A DNA stretch of 64,000 nucleotides from Dipetalonema caudispina. Its lineage: Eukaryota; Nematoda; Chromadorea; Rhabditida; Onchocercidae. Under the pieces are notes generated by a model. The model was not told the DNA's origin and ran no database searches. It saw only the letters and a list, made by a program, of their open reading frames with translations. Below, piece after piece: positions 52,061 to 63,690 of this stretch (position 1 is its first letter; each line of letters starts with the position of its first letter). A program made the position numbers and the translations under genes. The DNA is taken from assembly GCA_013365325.1 (NCBI GenBank), contig JABVXV010000040.1, forward strand, positions 62,001 through 126,000, given 5' to 3'.

Positions 52061-52978
52061 AAGGTTGAGAAATTACGAAGTAAAACTATTGAAGGAAAAA
52101 CGGTTTCAAGATATTACAGAAAGGTAAAAATCTCATTGTGTTTAAATTTGTCCCCGCACTTCAGGTAAACTATTTGAATTTCGATTGTAAGATTATTTAT
52201 GTAAAATTAAAGATATTCACCAAAAAGTTTTCGAAATTTTGAATTTTTCTTGCGTTTATTAAAATGTTAGGACAGAAATGAAAGAATAATTGAATAAAAG
52301 AGTTACTCATTTTTAGATTTGTTACCGTACGCGAACATATCACTGGAATATTTCCAGAAAGGTCAAGATTGGAAAGAAACTTTGAAGTCAGAAGGGTATT
52401 TTTAAGGTATGTTTATATCCGACCGTTTTGGTTATTGGTTTGCAAGTTTGCCTTATCAGCAGTATTTGGCGATATATAGTGTATTTATATAGGGAATGCG
52501 GAATTTGTCGTATAGTGTTGTTTTGTGTGTATCTGTTTGTTTCGAATTCTAGAAGATAGATCATTGTAGGGCTGATTTGCTTAGATCGGTAGCCTGAAAT
52601 ATTTTTTTGGAAACAGCAGTCATTTTGGCTTATATTTTTTCGAATATTTTTGATGCTTTCTTCCTTTTATATATATATATTTCAGGTTGAAATCGGTTTT
52701 GACATTTGATCCTTTATGTTTGGTGAAAATCGAACCATAGAACTAAGGGGAGTAGAAAATTCGGGAAGAATGTTTTGGTTGAGGAGGAGGTTATTTCATC
52801 CCGAATATTCACAATGAGCAGGGATAGGTCAGATGGTAGCTTCAAAAGTTCCAAGGAAATACATTCGAAATTAGTCAGTTTTTAGAAAGAAAGAGTTAAG
52901 CCATCAAATAAATCACTCATAGTGGGTAATCAATCAAAAAATAATAAATCACTGTGATCATTTATTGCTTTTATTTTT

Positions 52979-53010
52979 AAAAAAAAAAAAAAAAAGAAAA
53001 AAAAAAAAAA
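52979..53010. repeat. Poly-A tract
   Basis: About 31 A with one G interruption. Confidence 0.85.
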
Positions 53011-53458
53011 CATGGAAAATGCTTCTCTATGTTGAATAGGAAAAAGATGAGATGAATTATCAGTTTTGCGCAGAAATTGCTGATGACGATGTTAGTTTGG
53101 TATGTTGTGTATATGTTATGGGTATGTGTGGTGGTGTATCGGACATTCATACAAATACATTCCTGTCACAGGAAAATCTTTGTGTTGTAGATGTGCGAAT
53201 TGTTTCACTGGAAATAGTGGTGGTATCTTAGTATTAGCATTAATAAGTTGTAAATTGTAAACTTTGTTAAAAATACCTTTTTTTTATTATTCGTTAAATT
53301 TTTATTATTGTAACTCTCCAAATAATCTTATCATGAATTTAAAATAGAGACAGATATATGAATAAATTGAGATAATATTTTGACATTTAATTTGGTACAG
53401 CTTTACACTTAGTGTCAACAGTAAACAATGATGATAATTTATGTTGAAGCTGATGGAG

Positions 53459-53483
53459 TTTTTTTTTTTTTTTTTTTTTTTTT
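53459..53483. repeat. Poly-T tract followed by G-rich run
   Basis: About 25 consecutive T, then GGGAGTGGGGG. This was probably difficult to sequence exactly. Confidence 0.85.
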
Positions 53484-54413
53484 GGGAGTGGGGGTAATTA
53501 TGAAACCTTATATTTTTACAAATGATGATAAGATAAGGGAATTGTCAATAAATGATGATAGTAATGCTTAATCATGGATACGACAAGTACGATATTGGCG
53601 AATAAATATGGTCAAGAGTTAGGTTGATTAGTTTCTTACTGATTGATATCGACTGTAACATTGACAGTGATAACTGAGGTGGTCAGTGGGAGATCAGAAT
53701 AAAGCACTTTCTTCCCAAAAAACTTCCACTATCGTTGTTATCATATGAATGTATCAGTTGCGAGAGCGTTAAATGACTGTATGTATATTAATATTGTCGC
53801 GGTTTAGTAATAATTGATGGTGGCTAGTTGGTAACAACGGTGGGACAATTCAATTTTCTCTTTTTTTTTCCATCACGGAAAGTTTTTCATTTTTTCAGAA
53901 TTCAGCAATGCTAATCTTTGCTTTGCTTTCATAAAAAGGTTCATAAAAATATCTCAAATCGGTAATTTGATGAAGAACAACAATATTTCTCATAAACTTA
54001 GCTAATATCGCTTCAGTAATCTGTTACTAGGCGAGACGTTCAAATTTTCATGGGATCCTTTGAGTATACTCTGAAATAGCTAGTCCAAGAATCATATGGC
54101 CAAGTCAACAGCTATCCTCGTAATGCTTGAAAGGCGACTTCCTTTAGATTTAGCGAGATGAATTTGCCTCATACAAGCAAACAATCTTCCTCATCTATAG
54201 CAGTAACATACATAGTAGTTTAAATGACTGGCATGTTCGTGCTATTTGGCTAAAGTAAGTAGTAAGTAAGCCTTTTAAGAGAGCCTTAAAAGAAGCTATT
54301 GCCATCATACACTACTCATTCAGGCAGGTGAAGAGACAAACAAACGAACATATGAAATGTACCATGAAGATAAAAAGTAAGTAGTAGTAGTGGTCGATCG
54401 TCTGAGAGGTGGT

Positions 54414-54494
54414 TGATGGTGATGATGATGATGATGATGATAATGATGATGATGACGATGATGATGATGATGGTGACGGTTGATGATGGTGGTA
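54414..54494. repeat. (GAT)n trinucleotide repeat
   Basis: Imperfect array of GAT with AAT, GAC and GGT interruptions. Confidence 0.85.
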
Positions 54495-55793
54495 GTGTTT
54501 TGATACGAGAAAAATGAATCGATTTCGGGTGGGTAAACGAATGAAAAGAAAATAAATAAATGTGAAGAATGGGAGTTAGGCAGAGATTGAGGAAATAGCC
54601 GTCTTACATTCCTTTTTTTCTGTCCTCCAACATTAAAGTTTTTTTTTTTTTCACTCAGTGAAGTTAAAAAAAAAAAACCAAAAATTTTAGTTTTTCTAAT
54701 GGCAAAATGTGAAAGAAAGAAGAAAGATAGTAATGAGAAGAGTATGAAAGAAGTTCGATGTATATATGTAATCCTCCTCTATTAAGTGGTTCTTTAAAAT
54801 GTTGTTTGTTTCCTGAAATTTTGCTTCCTTTATTTTTTTTTTTTTTTAAATGGAATCAAGTATTTTACAAATTTTTAATTTTACCAACGTAAAGCACTTT
54901 GCTATATGATTTCATACAGATAACGAAATGATGGTATAGTGCAGGAATATTTTTATATTTTAAAAATGCAAGAAATGTGCACTTCTTTTTTATTCCATTC
55001 ATATTGCATACATAATCAAAAATAGAATAATTTACACAGTAAATAAATGTTGCAAGCGATAAATGGCTGTTTTAATCCTTTTTAAATCTAATTACAACTA
55101 CTTGTATTAAACAAGATTTGGTAATATTTTCAAGCAAGTAGTTTATATTTCTTTTCTCTACACTGATGCTATATCTAAGCATTTATTAAGGATACTCAGA
55201 AGATCCTACTCCACTGATCCACGTTGTTGAATTTATCGAAACAAATTTTTTTTTTTTTTTTTTTCTGATAGAACTTTGCAAAATTTAATGTCCATCACTT
55301 TATCATCTTTTGAGTGAAGCTTTTTCCGACTTCTACCTCAACCTGAAAACTCGGAAAAGGACATAATAATTTCTTCATATTTGACAAAATTTCTAAACCT
55401 AAATCTGATAACTGCTATCTCGTTTCAGCTGTAACAGGTGCCGTCTAGACTTCATTTACTACTGGTGATATTGGAATGATATAGCGTAATACTTTTATCT
55501 TGCTATCACTGATAACTAACAAATTGTTTGAATGAATGAGCTGAATCAGTCAGTCAAGATGACCAATTGATGAACATTAGAGAAATGTACTTTTTACAAT
55601 GGGCAGATATGAGATGGAAAGTATCATTGTCAGAGTAAGAAGAAGTTTTGTAATAATATTTGATATGAAAGATTATTTCGAAATTTCTGCCAACGATTAT
55701 AGAAACAACGCATTACTTTCTTAAGTATTTTAGCGGTCTTTCTCCTCATAAAAGAGGAAATTTTCATTTTTGACAAGTTTTGCCGCTGTTGCT

Positions 55794-55893
55794 GGTGGTA
55801 ATGGTGATGGTGATGGTGATGGTGATGGTGATGGTGATGGTGGTGATGGTGATGGTGATGGTGGTGGTGGTGATGGTGATGGTGGTGGTGGTT
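55794..55893. repeat. (GGTGAT)n hexanucleotide array
   Basis: About 100 bases of GGTGAT and GGT units. The minus strand reads as roughly 30 histidines and the plus strand as alternating Val-Met. Neither frame has splice sites or neighbours that suggest a gene. Confidence 0.9.
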
Positions 55894-57140
55894 GTGAAAT
55901 TTGGTGGGCGTAATTGTACTCCGTTGCATTCAGGAATGAATTATATTTCGAAATTATATATGACTAACACTACCGAAAGAAGCAATAAATGTCATTAGCA
56001 GTAGAAATCGTGTTGATATGTAGAAATCGATAGGAGGTCATCCAATATTTAAGTGTCGCAACAAGGGGTATTCTCTTTTACACACATGCAAGGGTAGACT
56101 TTTATCTGATCGATGAGCATATTAAGCACTGCATTGTCGTTGTTAATCTTAGAAAATCTACATCAAATACTACAGATTGAACAACGAGAATTTAAAATTT
56201 ATCCAGATTTTTCCAGTTAAATAAGATTTCCGATTCATGGCTTTTGCAATTGCCAGTAATACTGTATGACTGTTGTAAAAACAGTGGAAATGTTGGTGTT
56301 ACGCAGTCATTTCGATTTCAAAAACAACCATTCATTCAGTAATTAATATGCTCCTAACAGTGTCGAATTTAAATTTTTGTTCCCTATCGGAGTACGAATA
56401 CACGTGATAATACGCCACAAGGCAGCATCGTCATTAATTAATTAATACAACACCGTGAGAAATATTGAAAGAATTAGACATCAGCTCTATTCGTCCCTCA
56501 CCTTTCTCTATAAACAGATTATTTGATGGTGGTTTTAAGCAACAATCAATAAGTCTTTTTTCAATCATTTTACTCTGCTCGAAAAAAATAACAGAATTTC
56601 CGATGAGCAAAACATAGCATCTTTTGTCATGATCAAATTACACCTATATTTCCAACATCATCTCAATTATTTGATCCTATTATCAGATATTAGCTTGCGA
56701 TCATACTTTCAATTCATTTTTTGTTTTTTACTCCTTCTTTCTAAAGTTGTTTTCCATGAAATTCAACATTCACATTAAACTTCCTCCTGTAAATATATAT
56801 TGTATGAATCAATTGTTGCACAAATATTGTCCAGTGAAGTTAGACAAAGTTATATGAACCGATAAAGTGAATCAAAGAATGGAATAGGATGATGGTGATA
56901 TATGTTATTCATTTCCTGGCTCTTTTAGAATTAACCCGGTGAAAATTTCATTTCTTGGCATTTTTTACTTTTACCATATAACTTTTTGATTGGTAGTAAG
57001 TTGTTTGGCTCAATTGAAGTCCTTTCATGCCATAATGAATGATGGTTTAGTGTCGTCGTTTTCGTGTTACTTTGATATGGGTGGGATTTTTCTTGTAATT
57101 TTCAACCGCTCTATGTAATGTGCCATGAATTGCATGCGCT

Positions 57141-57192
57141 TATCTATCTGTCTGTCTGTCTGTATGTGTGTGTGTGTGTGTGTGTTGTGTGT
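57141..57192. repeat. (TCTG)n/(TG)n compound microsatellite
   Basis: Tetramer TCTG repeats run into a pure TG tract. Confidence 0.85.
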
Positions 57193-57916
57193 TTGGATGT
57201 GCTAGGAGACTTAAATCGACTTTTTAAATTTCCCGAAATATTCTAAGAATAAAGGAGAAAAAAAAATGCATTTTGGTATTGAAAGAGGAGAAAAGTCGTT
57301 GAATGAGAATCATTTTTTTTCACTTTTTATATTTTTCCAACTGCATAGCCAAAATTTAACATGTTTTTTTTTTTTTTTTTATTTCTCTTAAGTGTTGTTT
57401 TTCGCTATCGTAAAGGCTGCGAAATTTCTGCAAATATAAGAGAGAGAGTCAAAAATTCTTTAAATTTCTCTGTCTTATGCCTTTTTCTAATGCATTTTGG
57501 GGAAGAAGTCGAAATGCTATAGCACCTGAAATATCATTTGGACAGTAAACGAATCCATGTTTTTCCAGCAAAATACATCTTCTTTAATTGTTACATCATT
57601 TCCGTCCTCGAATTTCACTCCAGCTATTTTAACTTTATTATTATTTGTGAAAAATGTGAGAAAATATTTGAAGGAAAATTTCCTCAACTCTTATTGACTG
57701 ACATTTATCGGCAGAAGCATTTATCGTCAGTTAATCTGTTACAATTGCTGATTATTTGTTTATCAATTGAGGATAGTGATTGAGTTATATAAATAAACAT
57801 ATAAGTATAGGTATATCGATGTTTGCACTGCTCAGAACTTGATCATATGCATAATATAATGAAGAATAAAGAGGTAGGCAATCATTATTGGTTCGTTGAG
57901 AAGGGAAGGATTGTGG

Positions 57917-57940
57917 TAAATGCTAAATGCTAAATGCTAA
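57917..57940. repeat. TAAATGC heptamer repeat
   Basis: Three exact tandem copies of TAAATGC followed by a partial copy. Confidence 0.8.
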
Positions 57941-58311
57941 CTACTGCCACCACTAATAATGTTGGTGCTACTATTCCTCTTGCTACACTATTACTAACTC
58001 TCTAAAGGAAAGCTTATAAAAGGGCTTCAAAAGCTTCATCGAACATTCAAGATGGAAAAGGGAAGAAAGAAGGTTTCGGACTGCTCCTTTTCAAAAAGGC
58101 ATACATATGCGACAGCGATTGCTTCTCATCGAAATGGACATTTACTTGATGGTTGAATGAATATAAAACGGGAAGATATCTATAGATTGAAAAGTAGTAG
58201 CTTTTTCTTTCACTATGCTCTAAACTTGTGATGAAATATCTTCATGTTAATGTATTTCCTCATAATGATGATGATCATGTGGATAAAATACCCTATTGAT
58301 CTATCAATTTA

Positions 58312-58338
58312 TATCATCAACATTAACTGTTGATGATG
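58312..58338. other. Perfect short hairpin
   Basis: ATCATCAACA pairs with TGTTGATGAT around TTAAC. It is ten base pairs, partly because the region is rich in ATC/GAT repeats. Confidence 0.4.
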
Positions 58339-58916
58339 GTAATTGTTGTCTAGATGAGATGAAAATAGAAATGTTAATTGATGATGGTTTACTTATATGT
58401 AATTTGATGAATTTACTGTGTGGTAAGAGGTGACATCTGATATGTAATGCATAAAGGTAATGTAAGGAAGCAAAGTTAATTCAGATGATTTCTAGAACAT
58501 GCCATAGTGCGAACTTAAAAAATTAACTGAATCACTTCATGAGTAAATTTCCTTGAATTCTTTGCATTTATTGCAAAATTTTTCCTCTTTATAAGTGAAG
58601 TAAAAAGCTATAATGGTTCAAGTTGACATCTTACCGTGGAAGTATTTAAAGATTGAAAAATGAGTAGATGCATTAGTACAATGGATCATGATAACATTTT
58701 CCATGAAGCTTTTTGGTAAGGGAAGAGTGAATCAGTTACTTCAATCAAGTAAATAATTCAACGGATGGATGAATTCATGTGCCATCTTCAGATGCTCCTT
58801 CGTCTTCCCTCACTCTTTCCTCCAACCATTCAATGTCGATGTCACAAACCAACAAAGGTTATTTAATAACAGGTGGCCTTCAGCCTCCAGCTACGAGTGC
58901 TCTTGTTAATATAGTC

Positions 58917-58949
58917 TTCTCTCTCTCTCTCTCTCTTTTCCTCTCTCTC
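58917..58949. repeat. (TC)n microsatellite
   Basis: Imperfect CT dinucleotide tract. Confidence 0.85.
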
Positions 58950-59144
58950 CTACTCATTTTCAACAAATGTCCAAAATTTTTAGAAACATTGTGAGTGAGT
59001 GAGTGATAGCACATCTAATGGTAATGTCAGCGACGATAAGTGGCAGGTGGGTTCCAACTGGCACTCTTACCCTTCCTCATCTCCAACTTCAGCAAATTTC
59101 ACTAAATCGTAATCCAATCTCTCTATCTGGATATGTCTATTTCA

Positions 59145-59196
59145 TCTGTCTGTCTCTGTGTCTGTCTGTCTGTCTTCGTGTGTGTGTGTGTGTCTG
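59145..59196. repeat. (TCTG)n/(TG)n compound microsatellite
   Basis: Same composition as the tract at 57141-57192, so the two may be related or independently expanded. Confidence 0.85.
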
Positions 59197-60465
59197 TATA
59201 TGTACGTGCATCATATAGTTTGAGGTATATTGATATATCATCGTCGTCGTCGTCATTGATGGCTATCAAAATTAGGGATTTATGTCCTATCTGAATGTGA
59301 TACTCTATCTTTTTGTTTCGTTTTTATGGTATTAGTAATCTTTTGATTGCTTGAATTTTGCATAAATTAATTTTCATTGAGATAACTCGCTAGAATGCTA
59401 AATACCGGATGATTTCGGTATATTTGCAGCATTCGTAGAACAACGGATAACATGGGATCAGTGGTGAAGATTTTAGAAATATGCTATATGATGACGATGT
59501 TCTTTGGGCACCCCTGGTATAATTGATTCAGAATGTTACCGATTTCTGCATAGAAATCTACAGATCAATCAACAGTATGTATTATATTCATTTCGAGGGT
59601 TTTGTCGAAATTTTATTGCAACTTTTTACTTTACCGTTTTATTTTCTTCTAAGAACAGTTCCTGTAAGTGTCCCTTAGGTGAACGCAATTTTCCTTATTA
59701 ATCGACCATCATAAATGTTAAGATATAAGATACTTTCACTGCATTTGCTGAGGTTTTCTTCACTTTCAAAAGGTAAGTATTCCAATCTGCAGTGATAAGC
59801 ATCAGATTTTGTTTATTATTATCTGTGTAAGTGTATCATGAACAACTTTTGCATTTGTAGGTCCAATTATTCGTGGCATTTATGAAAGGTAATATTTTAC
59901 CTGTGACTTTATGAAGGGTTTTTGTATTTTTTTGATAACTTGCTGACTTACTCTATACCCTGTCTATCATCGTGGCAATAAAAACCTTGACCCATGCTGC
60001 AAAGATGTGGGAGTACAAGATGAGGTTCAGTATTTGAAGTTATATCACTTATTAAACATTACAGACAATGTGTGCACGAGAGACCGAAGAGAAATTATGT
60101 ACATGTATAACCTGATTTTTCAAAGCAATCTTCCATTTTTTAAAACTAAACTGGAATTTCATCGGAAAATGTAGATCTCCTAATTTTCGCATTTTAAACC
60201 TCCAACTTATCTTTGATGAAGATATTAAATACATATCTCTTGCACTGATTTAAAATCATATATGGTGAATCATAAGAAAGAAATTTGACTTGCAAGATAT
60301 ACAGAAGTGTCATCATATAACCATGTTAAGCCATTTTGTGTTTTTCATTGATTTCCCTTTGGTGATATAGTCTATGATTTTACTATTTCTATTCTCAAAG
60401 CACTTTTTGAAAAATTCCGACAAGCATTATATGCTTTTTCTCTTAAAATTCCAGAAACAAAAATT

Positions 60466-60475
60466 CATTCTTTAG
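60466..60475 (+). promoter_or_regulatory. Acceptor-like site 3 bases before the BAZ2-like start codon
   Basis: CATTCTTTAG is followed by GAA and the ATG at 60479. Such close spacing is typical of a trans-splice acceptor, but it could equally end a long 5' UTR intron reaching back into the desert. Confidence 0.45.
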
Positions 60476-60478
60476 GAA

Positions 60479-63400
60479 ATGGGCGATCAGGCACAACAGA
60501 ATTTCTTGGCCTTGCTAGCTGCCCAAGCGGCTACACAAAACAATATGCCCATGGGTTTACTTTTTCCAAATCTGAATTTCGGTATGACAAATACAGTCGA
60601 TATGATGTTTTGGAATATGGCACAACTATCACAACCAGGACTGCTATTGCAACAACAGCAGCAACCACAAGAATCATTTGAAGAAGTGTTAAGGAGGATG
60701 GCTACTGCAAATGCAAGATCAGCTAACATTGTTACTGGTATGTTTTTATGTTATGATTTTAATCGAAAGGAAAATAATTCAGATTCTAGGCATTTTAGTT
60801 GATGTTGTAACTATGATTTGATTGAATTAAATTCATAAAATACTAGGCATTTTCGAAATTATTAGCAAAGCTATTAAGATTATCGAGAAGTTTGATTGCT
60901 ACAGTGAATCTTGGATTTCCTTAAATGGATATATTGTTTATACGAATCTATCCTTCCAGGTAGACAACAAACGAATCGCGACACTGATAATACGGATAAT
61001 AACGAATCGACGCTACGAGCAACCGGGCATTTTGTTGCTGATATAGCCTCTACTTCTTCTGCAAACACTGGCATCCCGACTTCTGTCCCAGATTCTCCAA
61101 CAAAGGGCTTGGAACCGGGTGAAATACCAAAGCGAAGGTAGTTTTGTTAAAATTTGGATTTTTTTCCTTATAAAGTTTCTATATTGTAATTCTTTTTAAT
61201 GAGCTTTCTTAGAAATGTTCCTGAGAGAAAAATGGAAGTCCCAGAATTGAAAAAGAATGATTTTTCAAAATTACTTTCCATTTTTGAATTTAAATTAATA
61301 AACCGATGCTTCTAAAAGATTTATTAGGATTTACGGTTTTTCATTTTTTTTTCAGAGACAGCAACAGAACAAGAAATGGTATGTCTTCGCAACTATCACC
61401 TTCATCGTCATCATCATCATCATCATCAGCTGGCGGCTTATCTTTGAATTCAAATCTTTTAGAAGCATCGGCACGCTGCTATGCTGCACTTGCAGCCACA
61501 GCTTCACAACAACAACAGCAGCACAGTGAACTTATTGCTGCCGTGTTACAAAGTGCTGCAAATTATGAAAGGGCTAGAGCTCGAGCTGTAACTACTAGTA
61601 CTGTCACTACTTCTACTTGTCCCAGTGGTAGTGGTAGTAGTACTAATACATTGAAGAGAACTGCAGTAACACATCAGCATCCCAGCAGCGGTTTGAGGCA
61701 AGCCTGATTTTAACTGTTTGCTGTAAAACTTTCAAGATATCTATTTAAATATTATTTCTTAGTTAGAGAAAAGAAATTTTATAGTTATCAGTGCTAACTT
61801 TTTTGCAGTACATGTCGAAAGGAGGAAAGTCATCGATCGTGTGCGGTATCTGCGAAAGTTTCTTCTCACGAATCACTGCTGACATCACCATCATCAGCTA
61901 GATTCACTGAATCACCCTTAGATTTATCATTTCACAAATCAAAAAATGGTACAACAGGAGAGCGCAATCGTATTTTTAGTGAACACACTAGCGGCGCAGA
62001 TTCCGATGGTTCAAGGAAGCGTACACAAGCTGATGCGTCTTTGATACGAATACCACTGAAATCTGGGTTTTTGTTTCGACTTTTCATGTCAAATGTTCAC
62101 TTATTTATTCATTTAATATCCTTGTTATGCAAACAGCAATAGGAGAGTAAATTACACGTTCAGTTACCTCTTTTTATACAGTATTTCATTTTGATGTACC
62201 TTCAGATGAATACCAGAGCTATTCCAATCTTCAATTCTGCCTACTATTTATGATATTCTAGGATGTTTAACTTTTTATTCTTAGATAATTTCAAATACTA
62301 GCTGATATTTATAAAATGATTTTTTAAAACCAGAAGATGTGAGCACATGCATTTCCCTATCAAACACACACAAAACATCAAATTACCTGACTTTCGACTC
62401 TGATCATTAAGAAATCTCAAATTGCAATTGTGTGGATATTTTTTTTGTATTCGATCAGCAATAAGCTACATCTGACCGTCATTCATTCGACTTTCAAGGG
62501 ACATATTGCATTAAAAACTAGGAAATTTCTGAACTTCCTTGCTCTATCTTACTGGACTTTTCATCTTTTTGTTGTTTCAGTTGGCGACGTCAGACTTGCA
62601 TCCGAACAATAAGTGCCAGTGGGGTTCGAGGTGATGTTATTTACTATGCACCATGTGGTAAAAAACTTGGTTCGTATGCTGAAGTAACACGGGTATGTGT
62701 TCAAAACTCGACTACTTAAGCATAGCTCGAAGTTTAGAATTGATTGGAGAAAAATTTTCTATATTAAAAATAAAAAAAATTGGGGTAGGTTTCATGTTAT
62801 ACTTGCTTTATTTTCAGTATCTCACAAAGAGGAATATCAAAGACATCGGCAGAGAAAATTTTAGCTTTAGTTGTAAAGTTATTGTTGGTGAGTACATCCT
62901 GTTCAAAGATGATGAAGATGGTTCGAAGGTGAGATATAATTTTGTTTAATTGCTGTAGTTCAGCTTTCTGTTTCCGACTCGTTATTTTTTAAACTTTTGT
63001 TCGTCATTTGTCTTTCGCTTTTTTTTTATTCGCTGCATACTTTCTTAGTTGTGAGCTAATGTTGAAATGTTGTTATTCTCGTTTTCACAAACGATTCTTT
63101 TTGCATTTCCTAATTTTTAGGTTCCCGACAGAGTATCGGAAGAAAGAATTCTGGCAGAAATTGCGAACTGTTCTGCTACCAATACTGTTCGTAGAACATC
63201 CGGTACTCATGTAAAAGCAACTCTTTCTTCAGGAGCAGCCGATCCTTCTGGGACAGGTGGTGAGCTTGGATTTTCAGCTTAATGAGTTTTTCAATTTCGC
63301 TTTCGTCAGACTACACCGGTAATTGAAATAACCGACTAAAAGTTAGCAGAGTTTGATATTTCAACTTGTCTGATATATAGCGTCATAATCATCGAAAATA

Positions 63401-63690
63401 CAGCACTAGACACTTCTGGTGGTCGTAATGCTATTTTCTGTTACGTTTCAAAAACAAGTGTATAAAGAATCATGTAATTGTTTAATACCAAGTCTATTTG
63501 TATGCATAAGATTCTAAATCATTCCAAAGATATAAAGAATTTATGATTTGTTTCAAAATTCATTGTAGCCCCATCAGCTGACAAGAATTTAATGAAGTTG
63601 ACCGACGATAATGCACTGAAACAATTGCATCGGCAACTCCTGCGACGTCAAGGAGAACAACAAATGTATGCACAACTACTGCTTACCTTT
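60479..63690 (+). CDS. BAZ2/FLT-1-like chromatin protein with MBD/TAM domain, 5' part (continues beyond the window)
   Basis: BAZ2 proteins are subunits of ISWI remodelling complexes; the family has a TAM/MBD domain, DDT, PHD finger and bromodomain. Eight exons in phase: 60479-60737, 60960-61137, 61356-61697, 61809-62066, 62581-62692, 62818-62928, 63121-63259, 63569-63690 (507 residues so far, frame open at the last donor TTT|GTGAGT). N-terminus MGDQAQQNFLALLAAQAATQ is Gln/Ala-rich with a Q5 run at about 58-62; a Ser run from (TCA)n follows near 162. PLDLS at about 296-300 matches the CtBP-binding consensus. The MBD/TAM domain is about 346-420: GWRRQTCIRTISASGVRGDV, IYYAPCGKKLGSYAEVTRYL, then FSFSCKVIVGEYILF. 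The last exon (LKQLHRQLLRRQGEQQMYAQ) begins a charged coiled coil as in BAZ2. Exon 3 uses a GC donor (AG|GCAAGC). PHD and bromodomain lie outside, so assignment rests mainly on the MBD/TAM domain. Confidence 0.8.
61404..61430 (+). repeat. Coding (TCA)n serine repeat
   Basis: TCATCGTCATCATCATCATC and neighbours encode nine to ten serines in exon 3 of the BAZ2-like gene. It may vary in length between individuals. Confidence 0.8.

Larger units (their letters stand above)
52061..60470. other. Gene desert, right part, upstream of the BAZ2-like gene
   Basis: No supported coding exon in 8.4 kb. The + strand is T-rich in most sampled lines. There are many homopolymer runs and microsatellites: poly-A 52979-53010, poly-T 53459-53483, (GAT)n 54414-54494, (GGTGAT)n 55794-55893, (TG)n 57141-57192, TAAATGC x3 57917-57940, (TC)n 58917-58949, (TG)n 59145-59196. 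Open frames over these repeats (such as poly-His on the minus strand at 55810-55890) are artefacts. It is likely a 5' intron or long upstream region. Confidence 0.4.

Noticed and set aside
54373..54396. TAAGTAGTAGT, like the start of miR-252.
   Set aside because: It lies in an AGT triplet repeat and the 3' half does not match; no hairpin.
55630..55929. Minus-strand open frame with about 30 histidines.
   Set aside because: It is the translation of the (GGTGAT)n microsatellite, with no splice signals or conserved flanks.
58435..58460. TGATATGTAAT, matching the first 11 bases of C. elegans miR-62 as I recall it.
   Set aside because: The rest of the mature sequence does not match, the A+T-rich seed is common, and only a weak 11-13 bp stem with the upstream sequence can be drawn.
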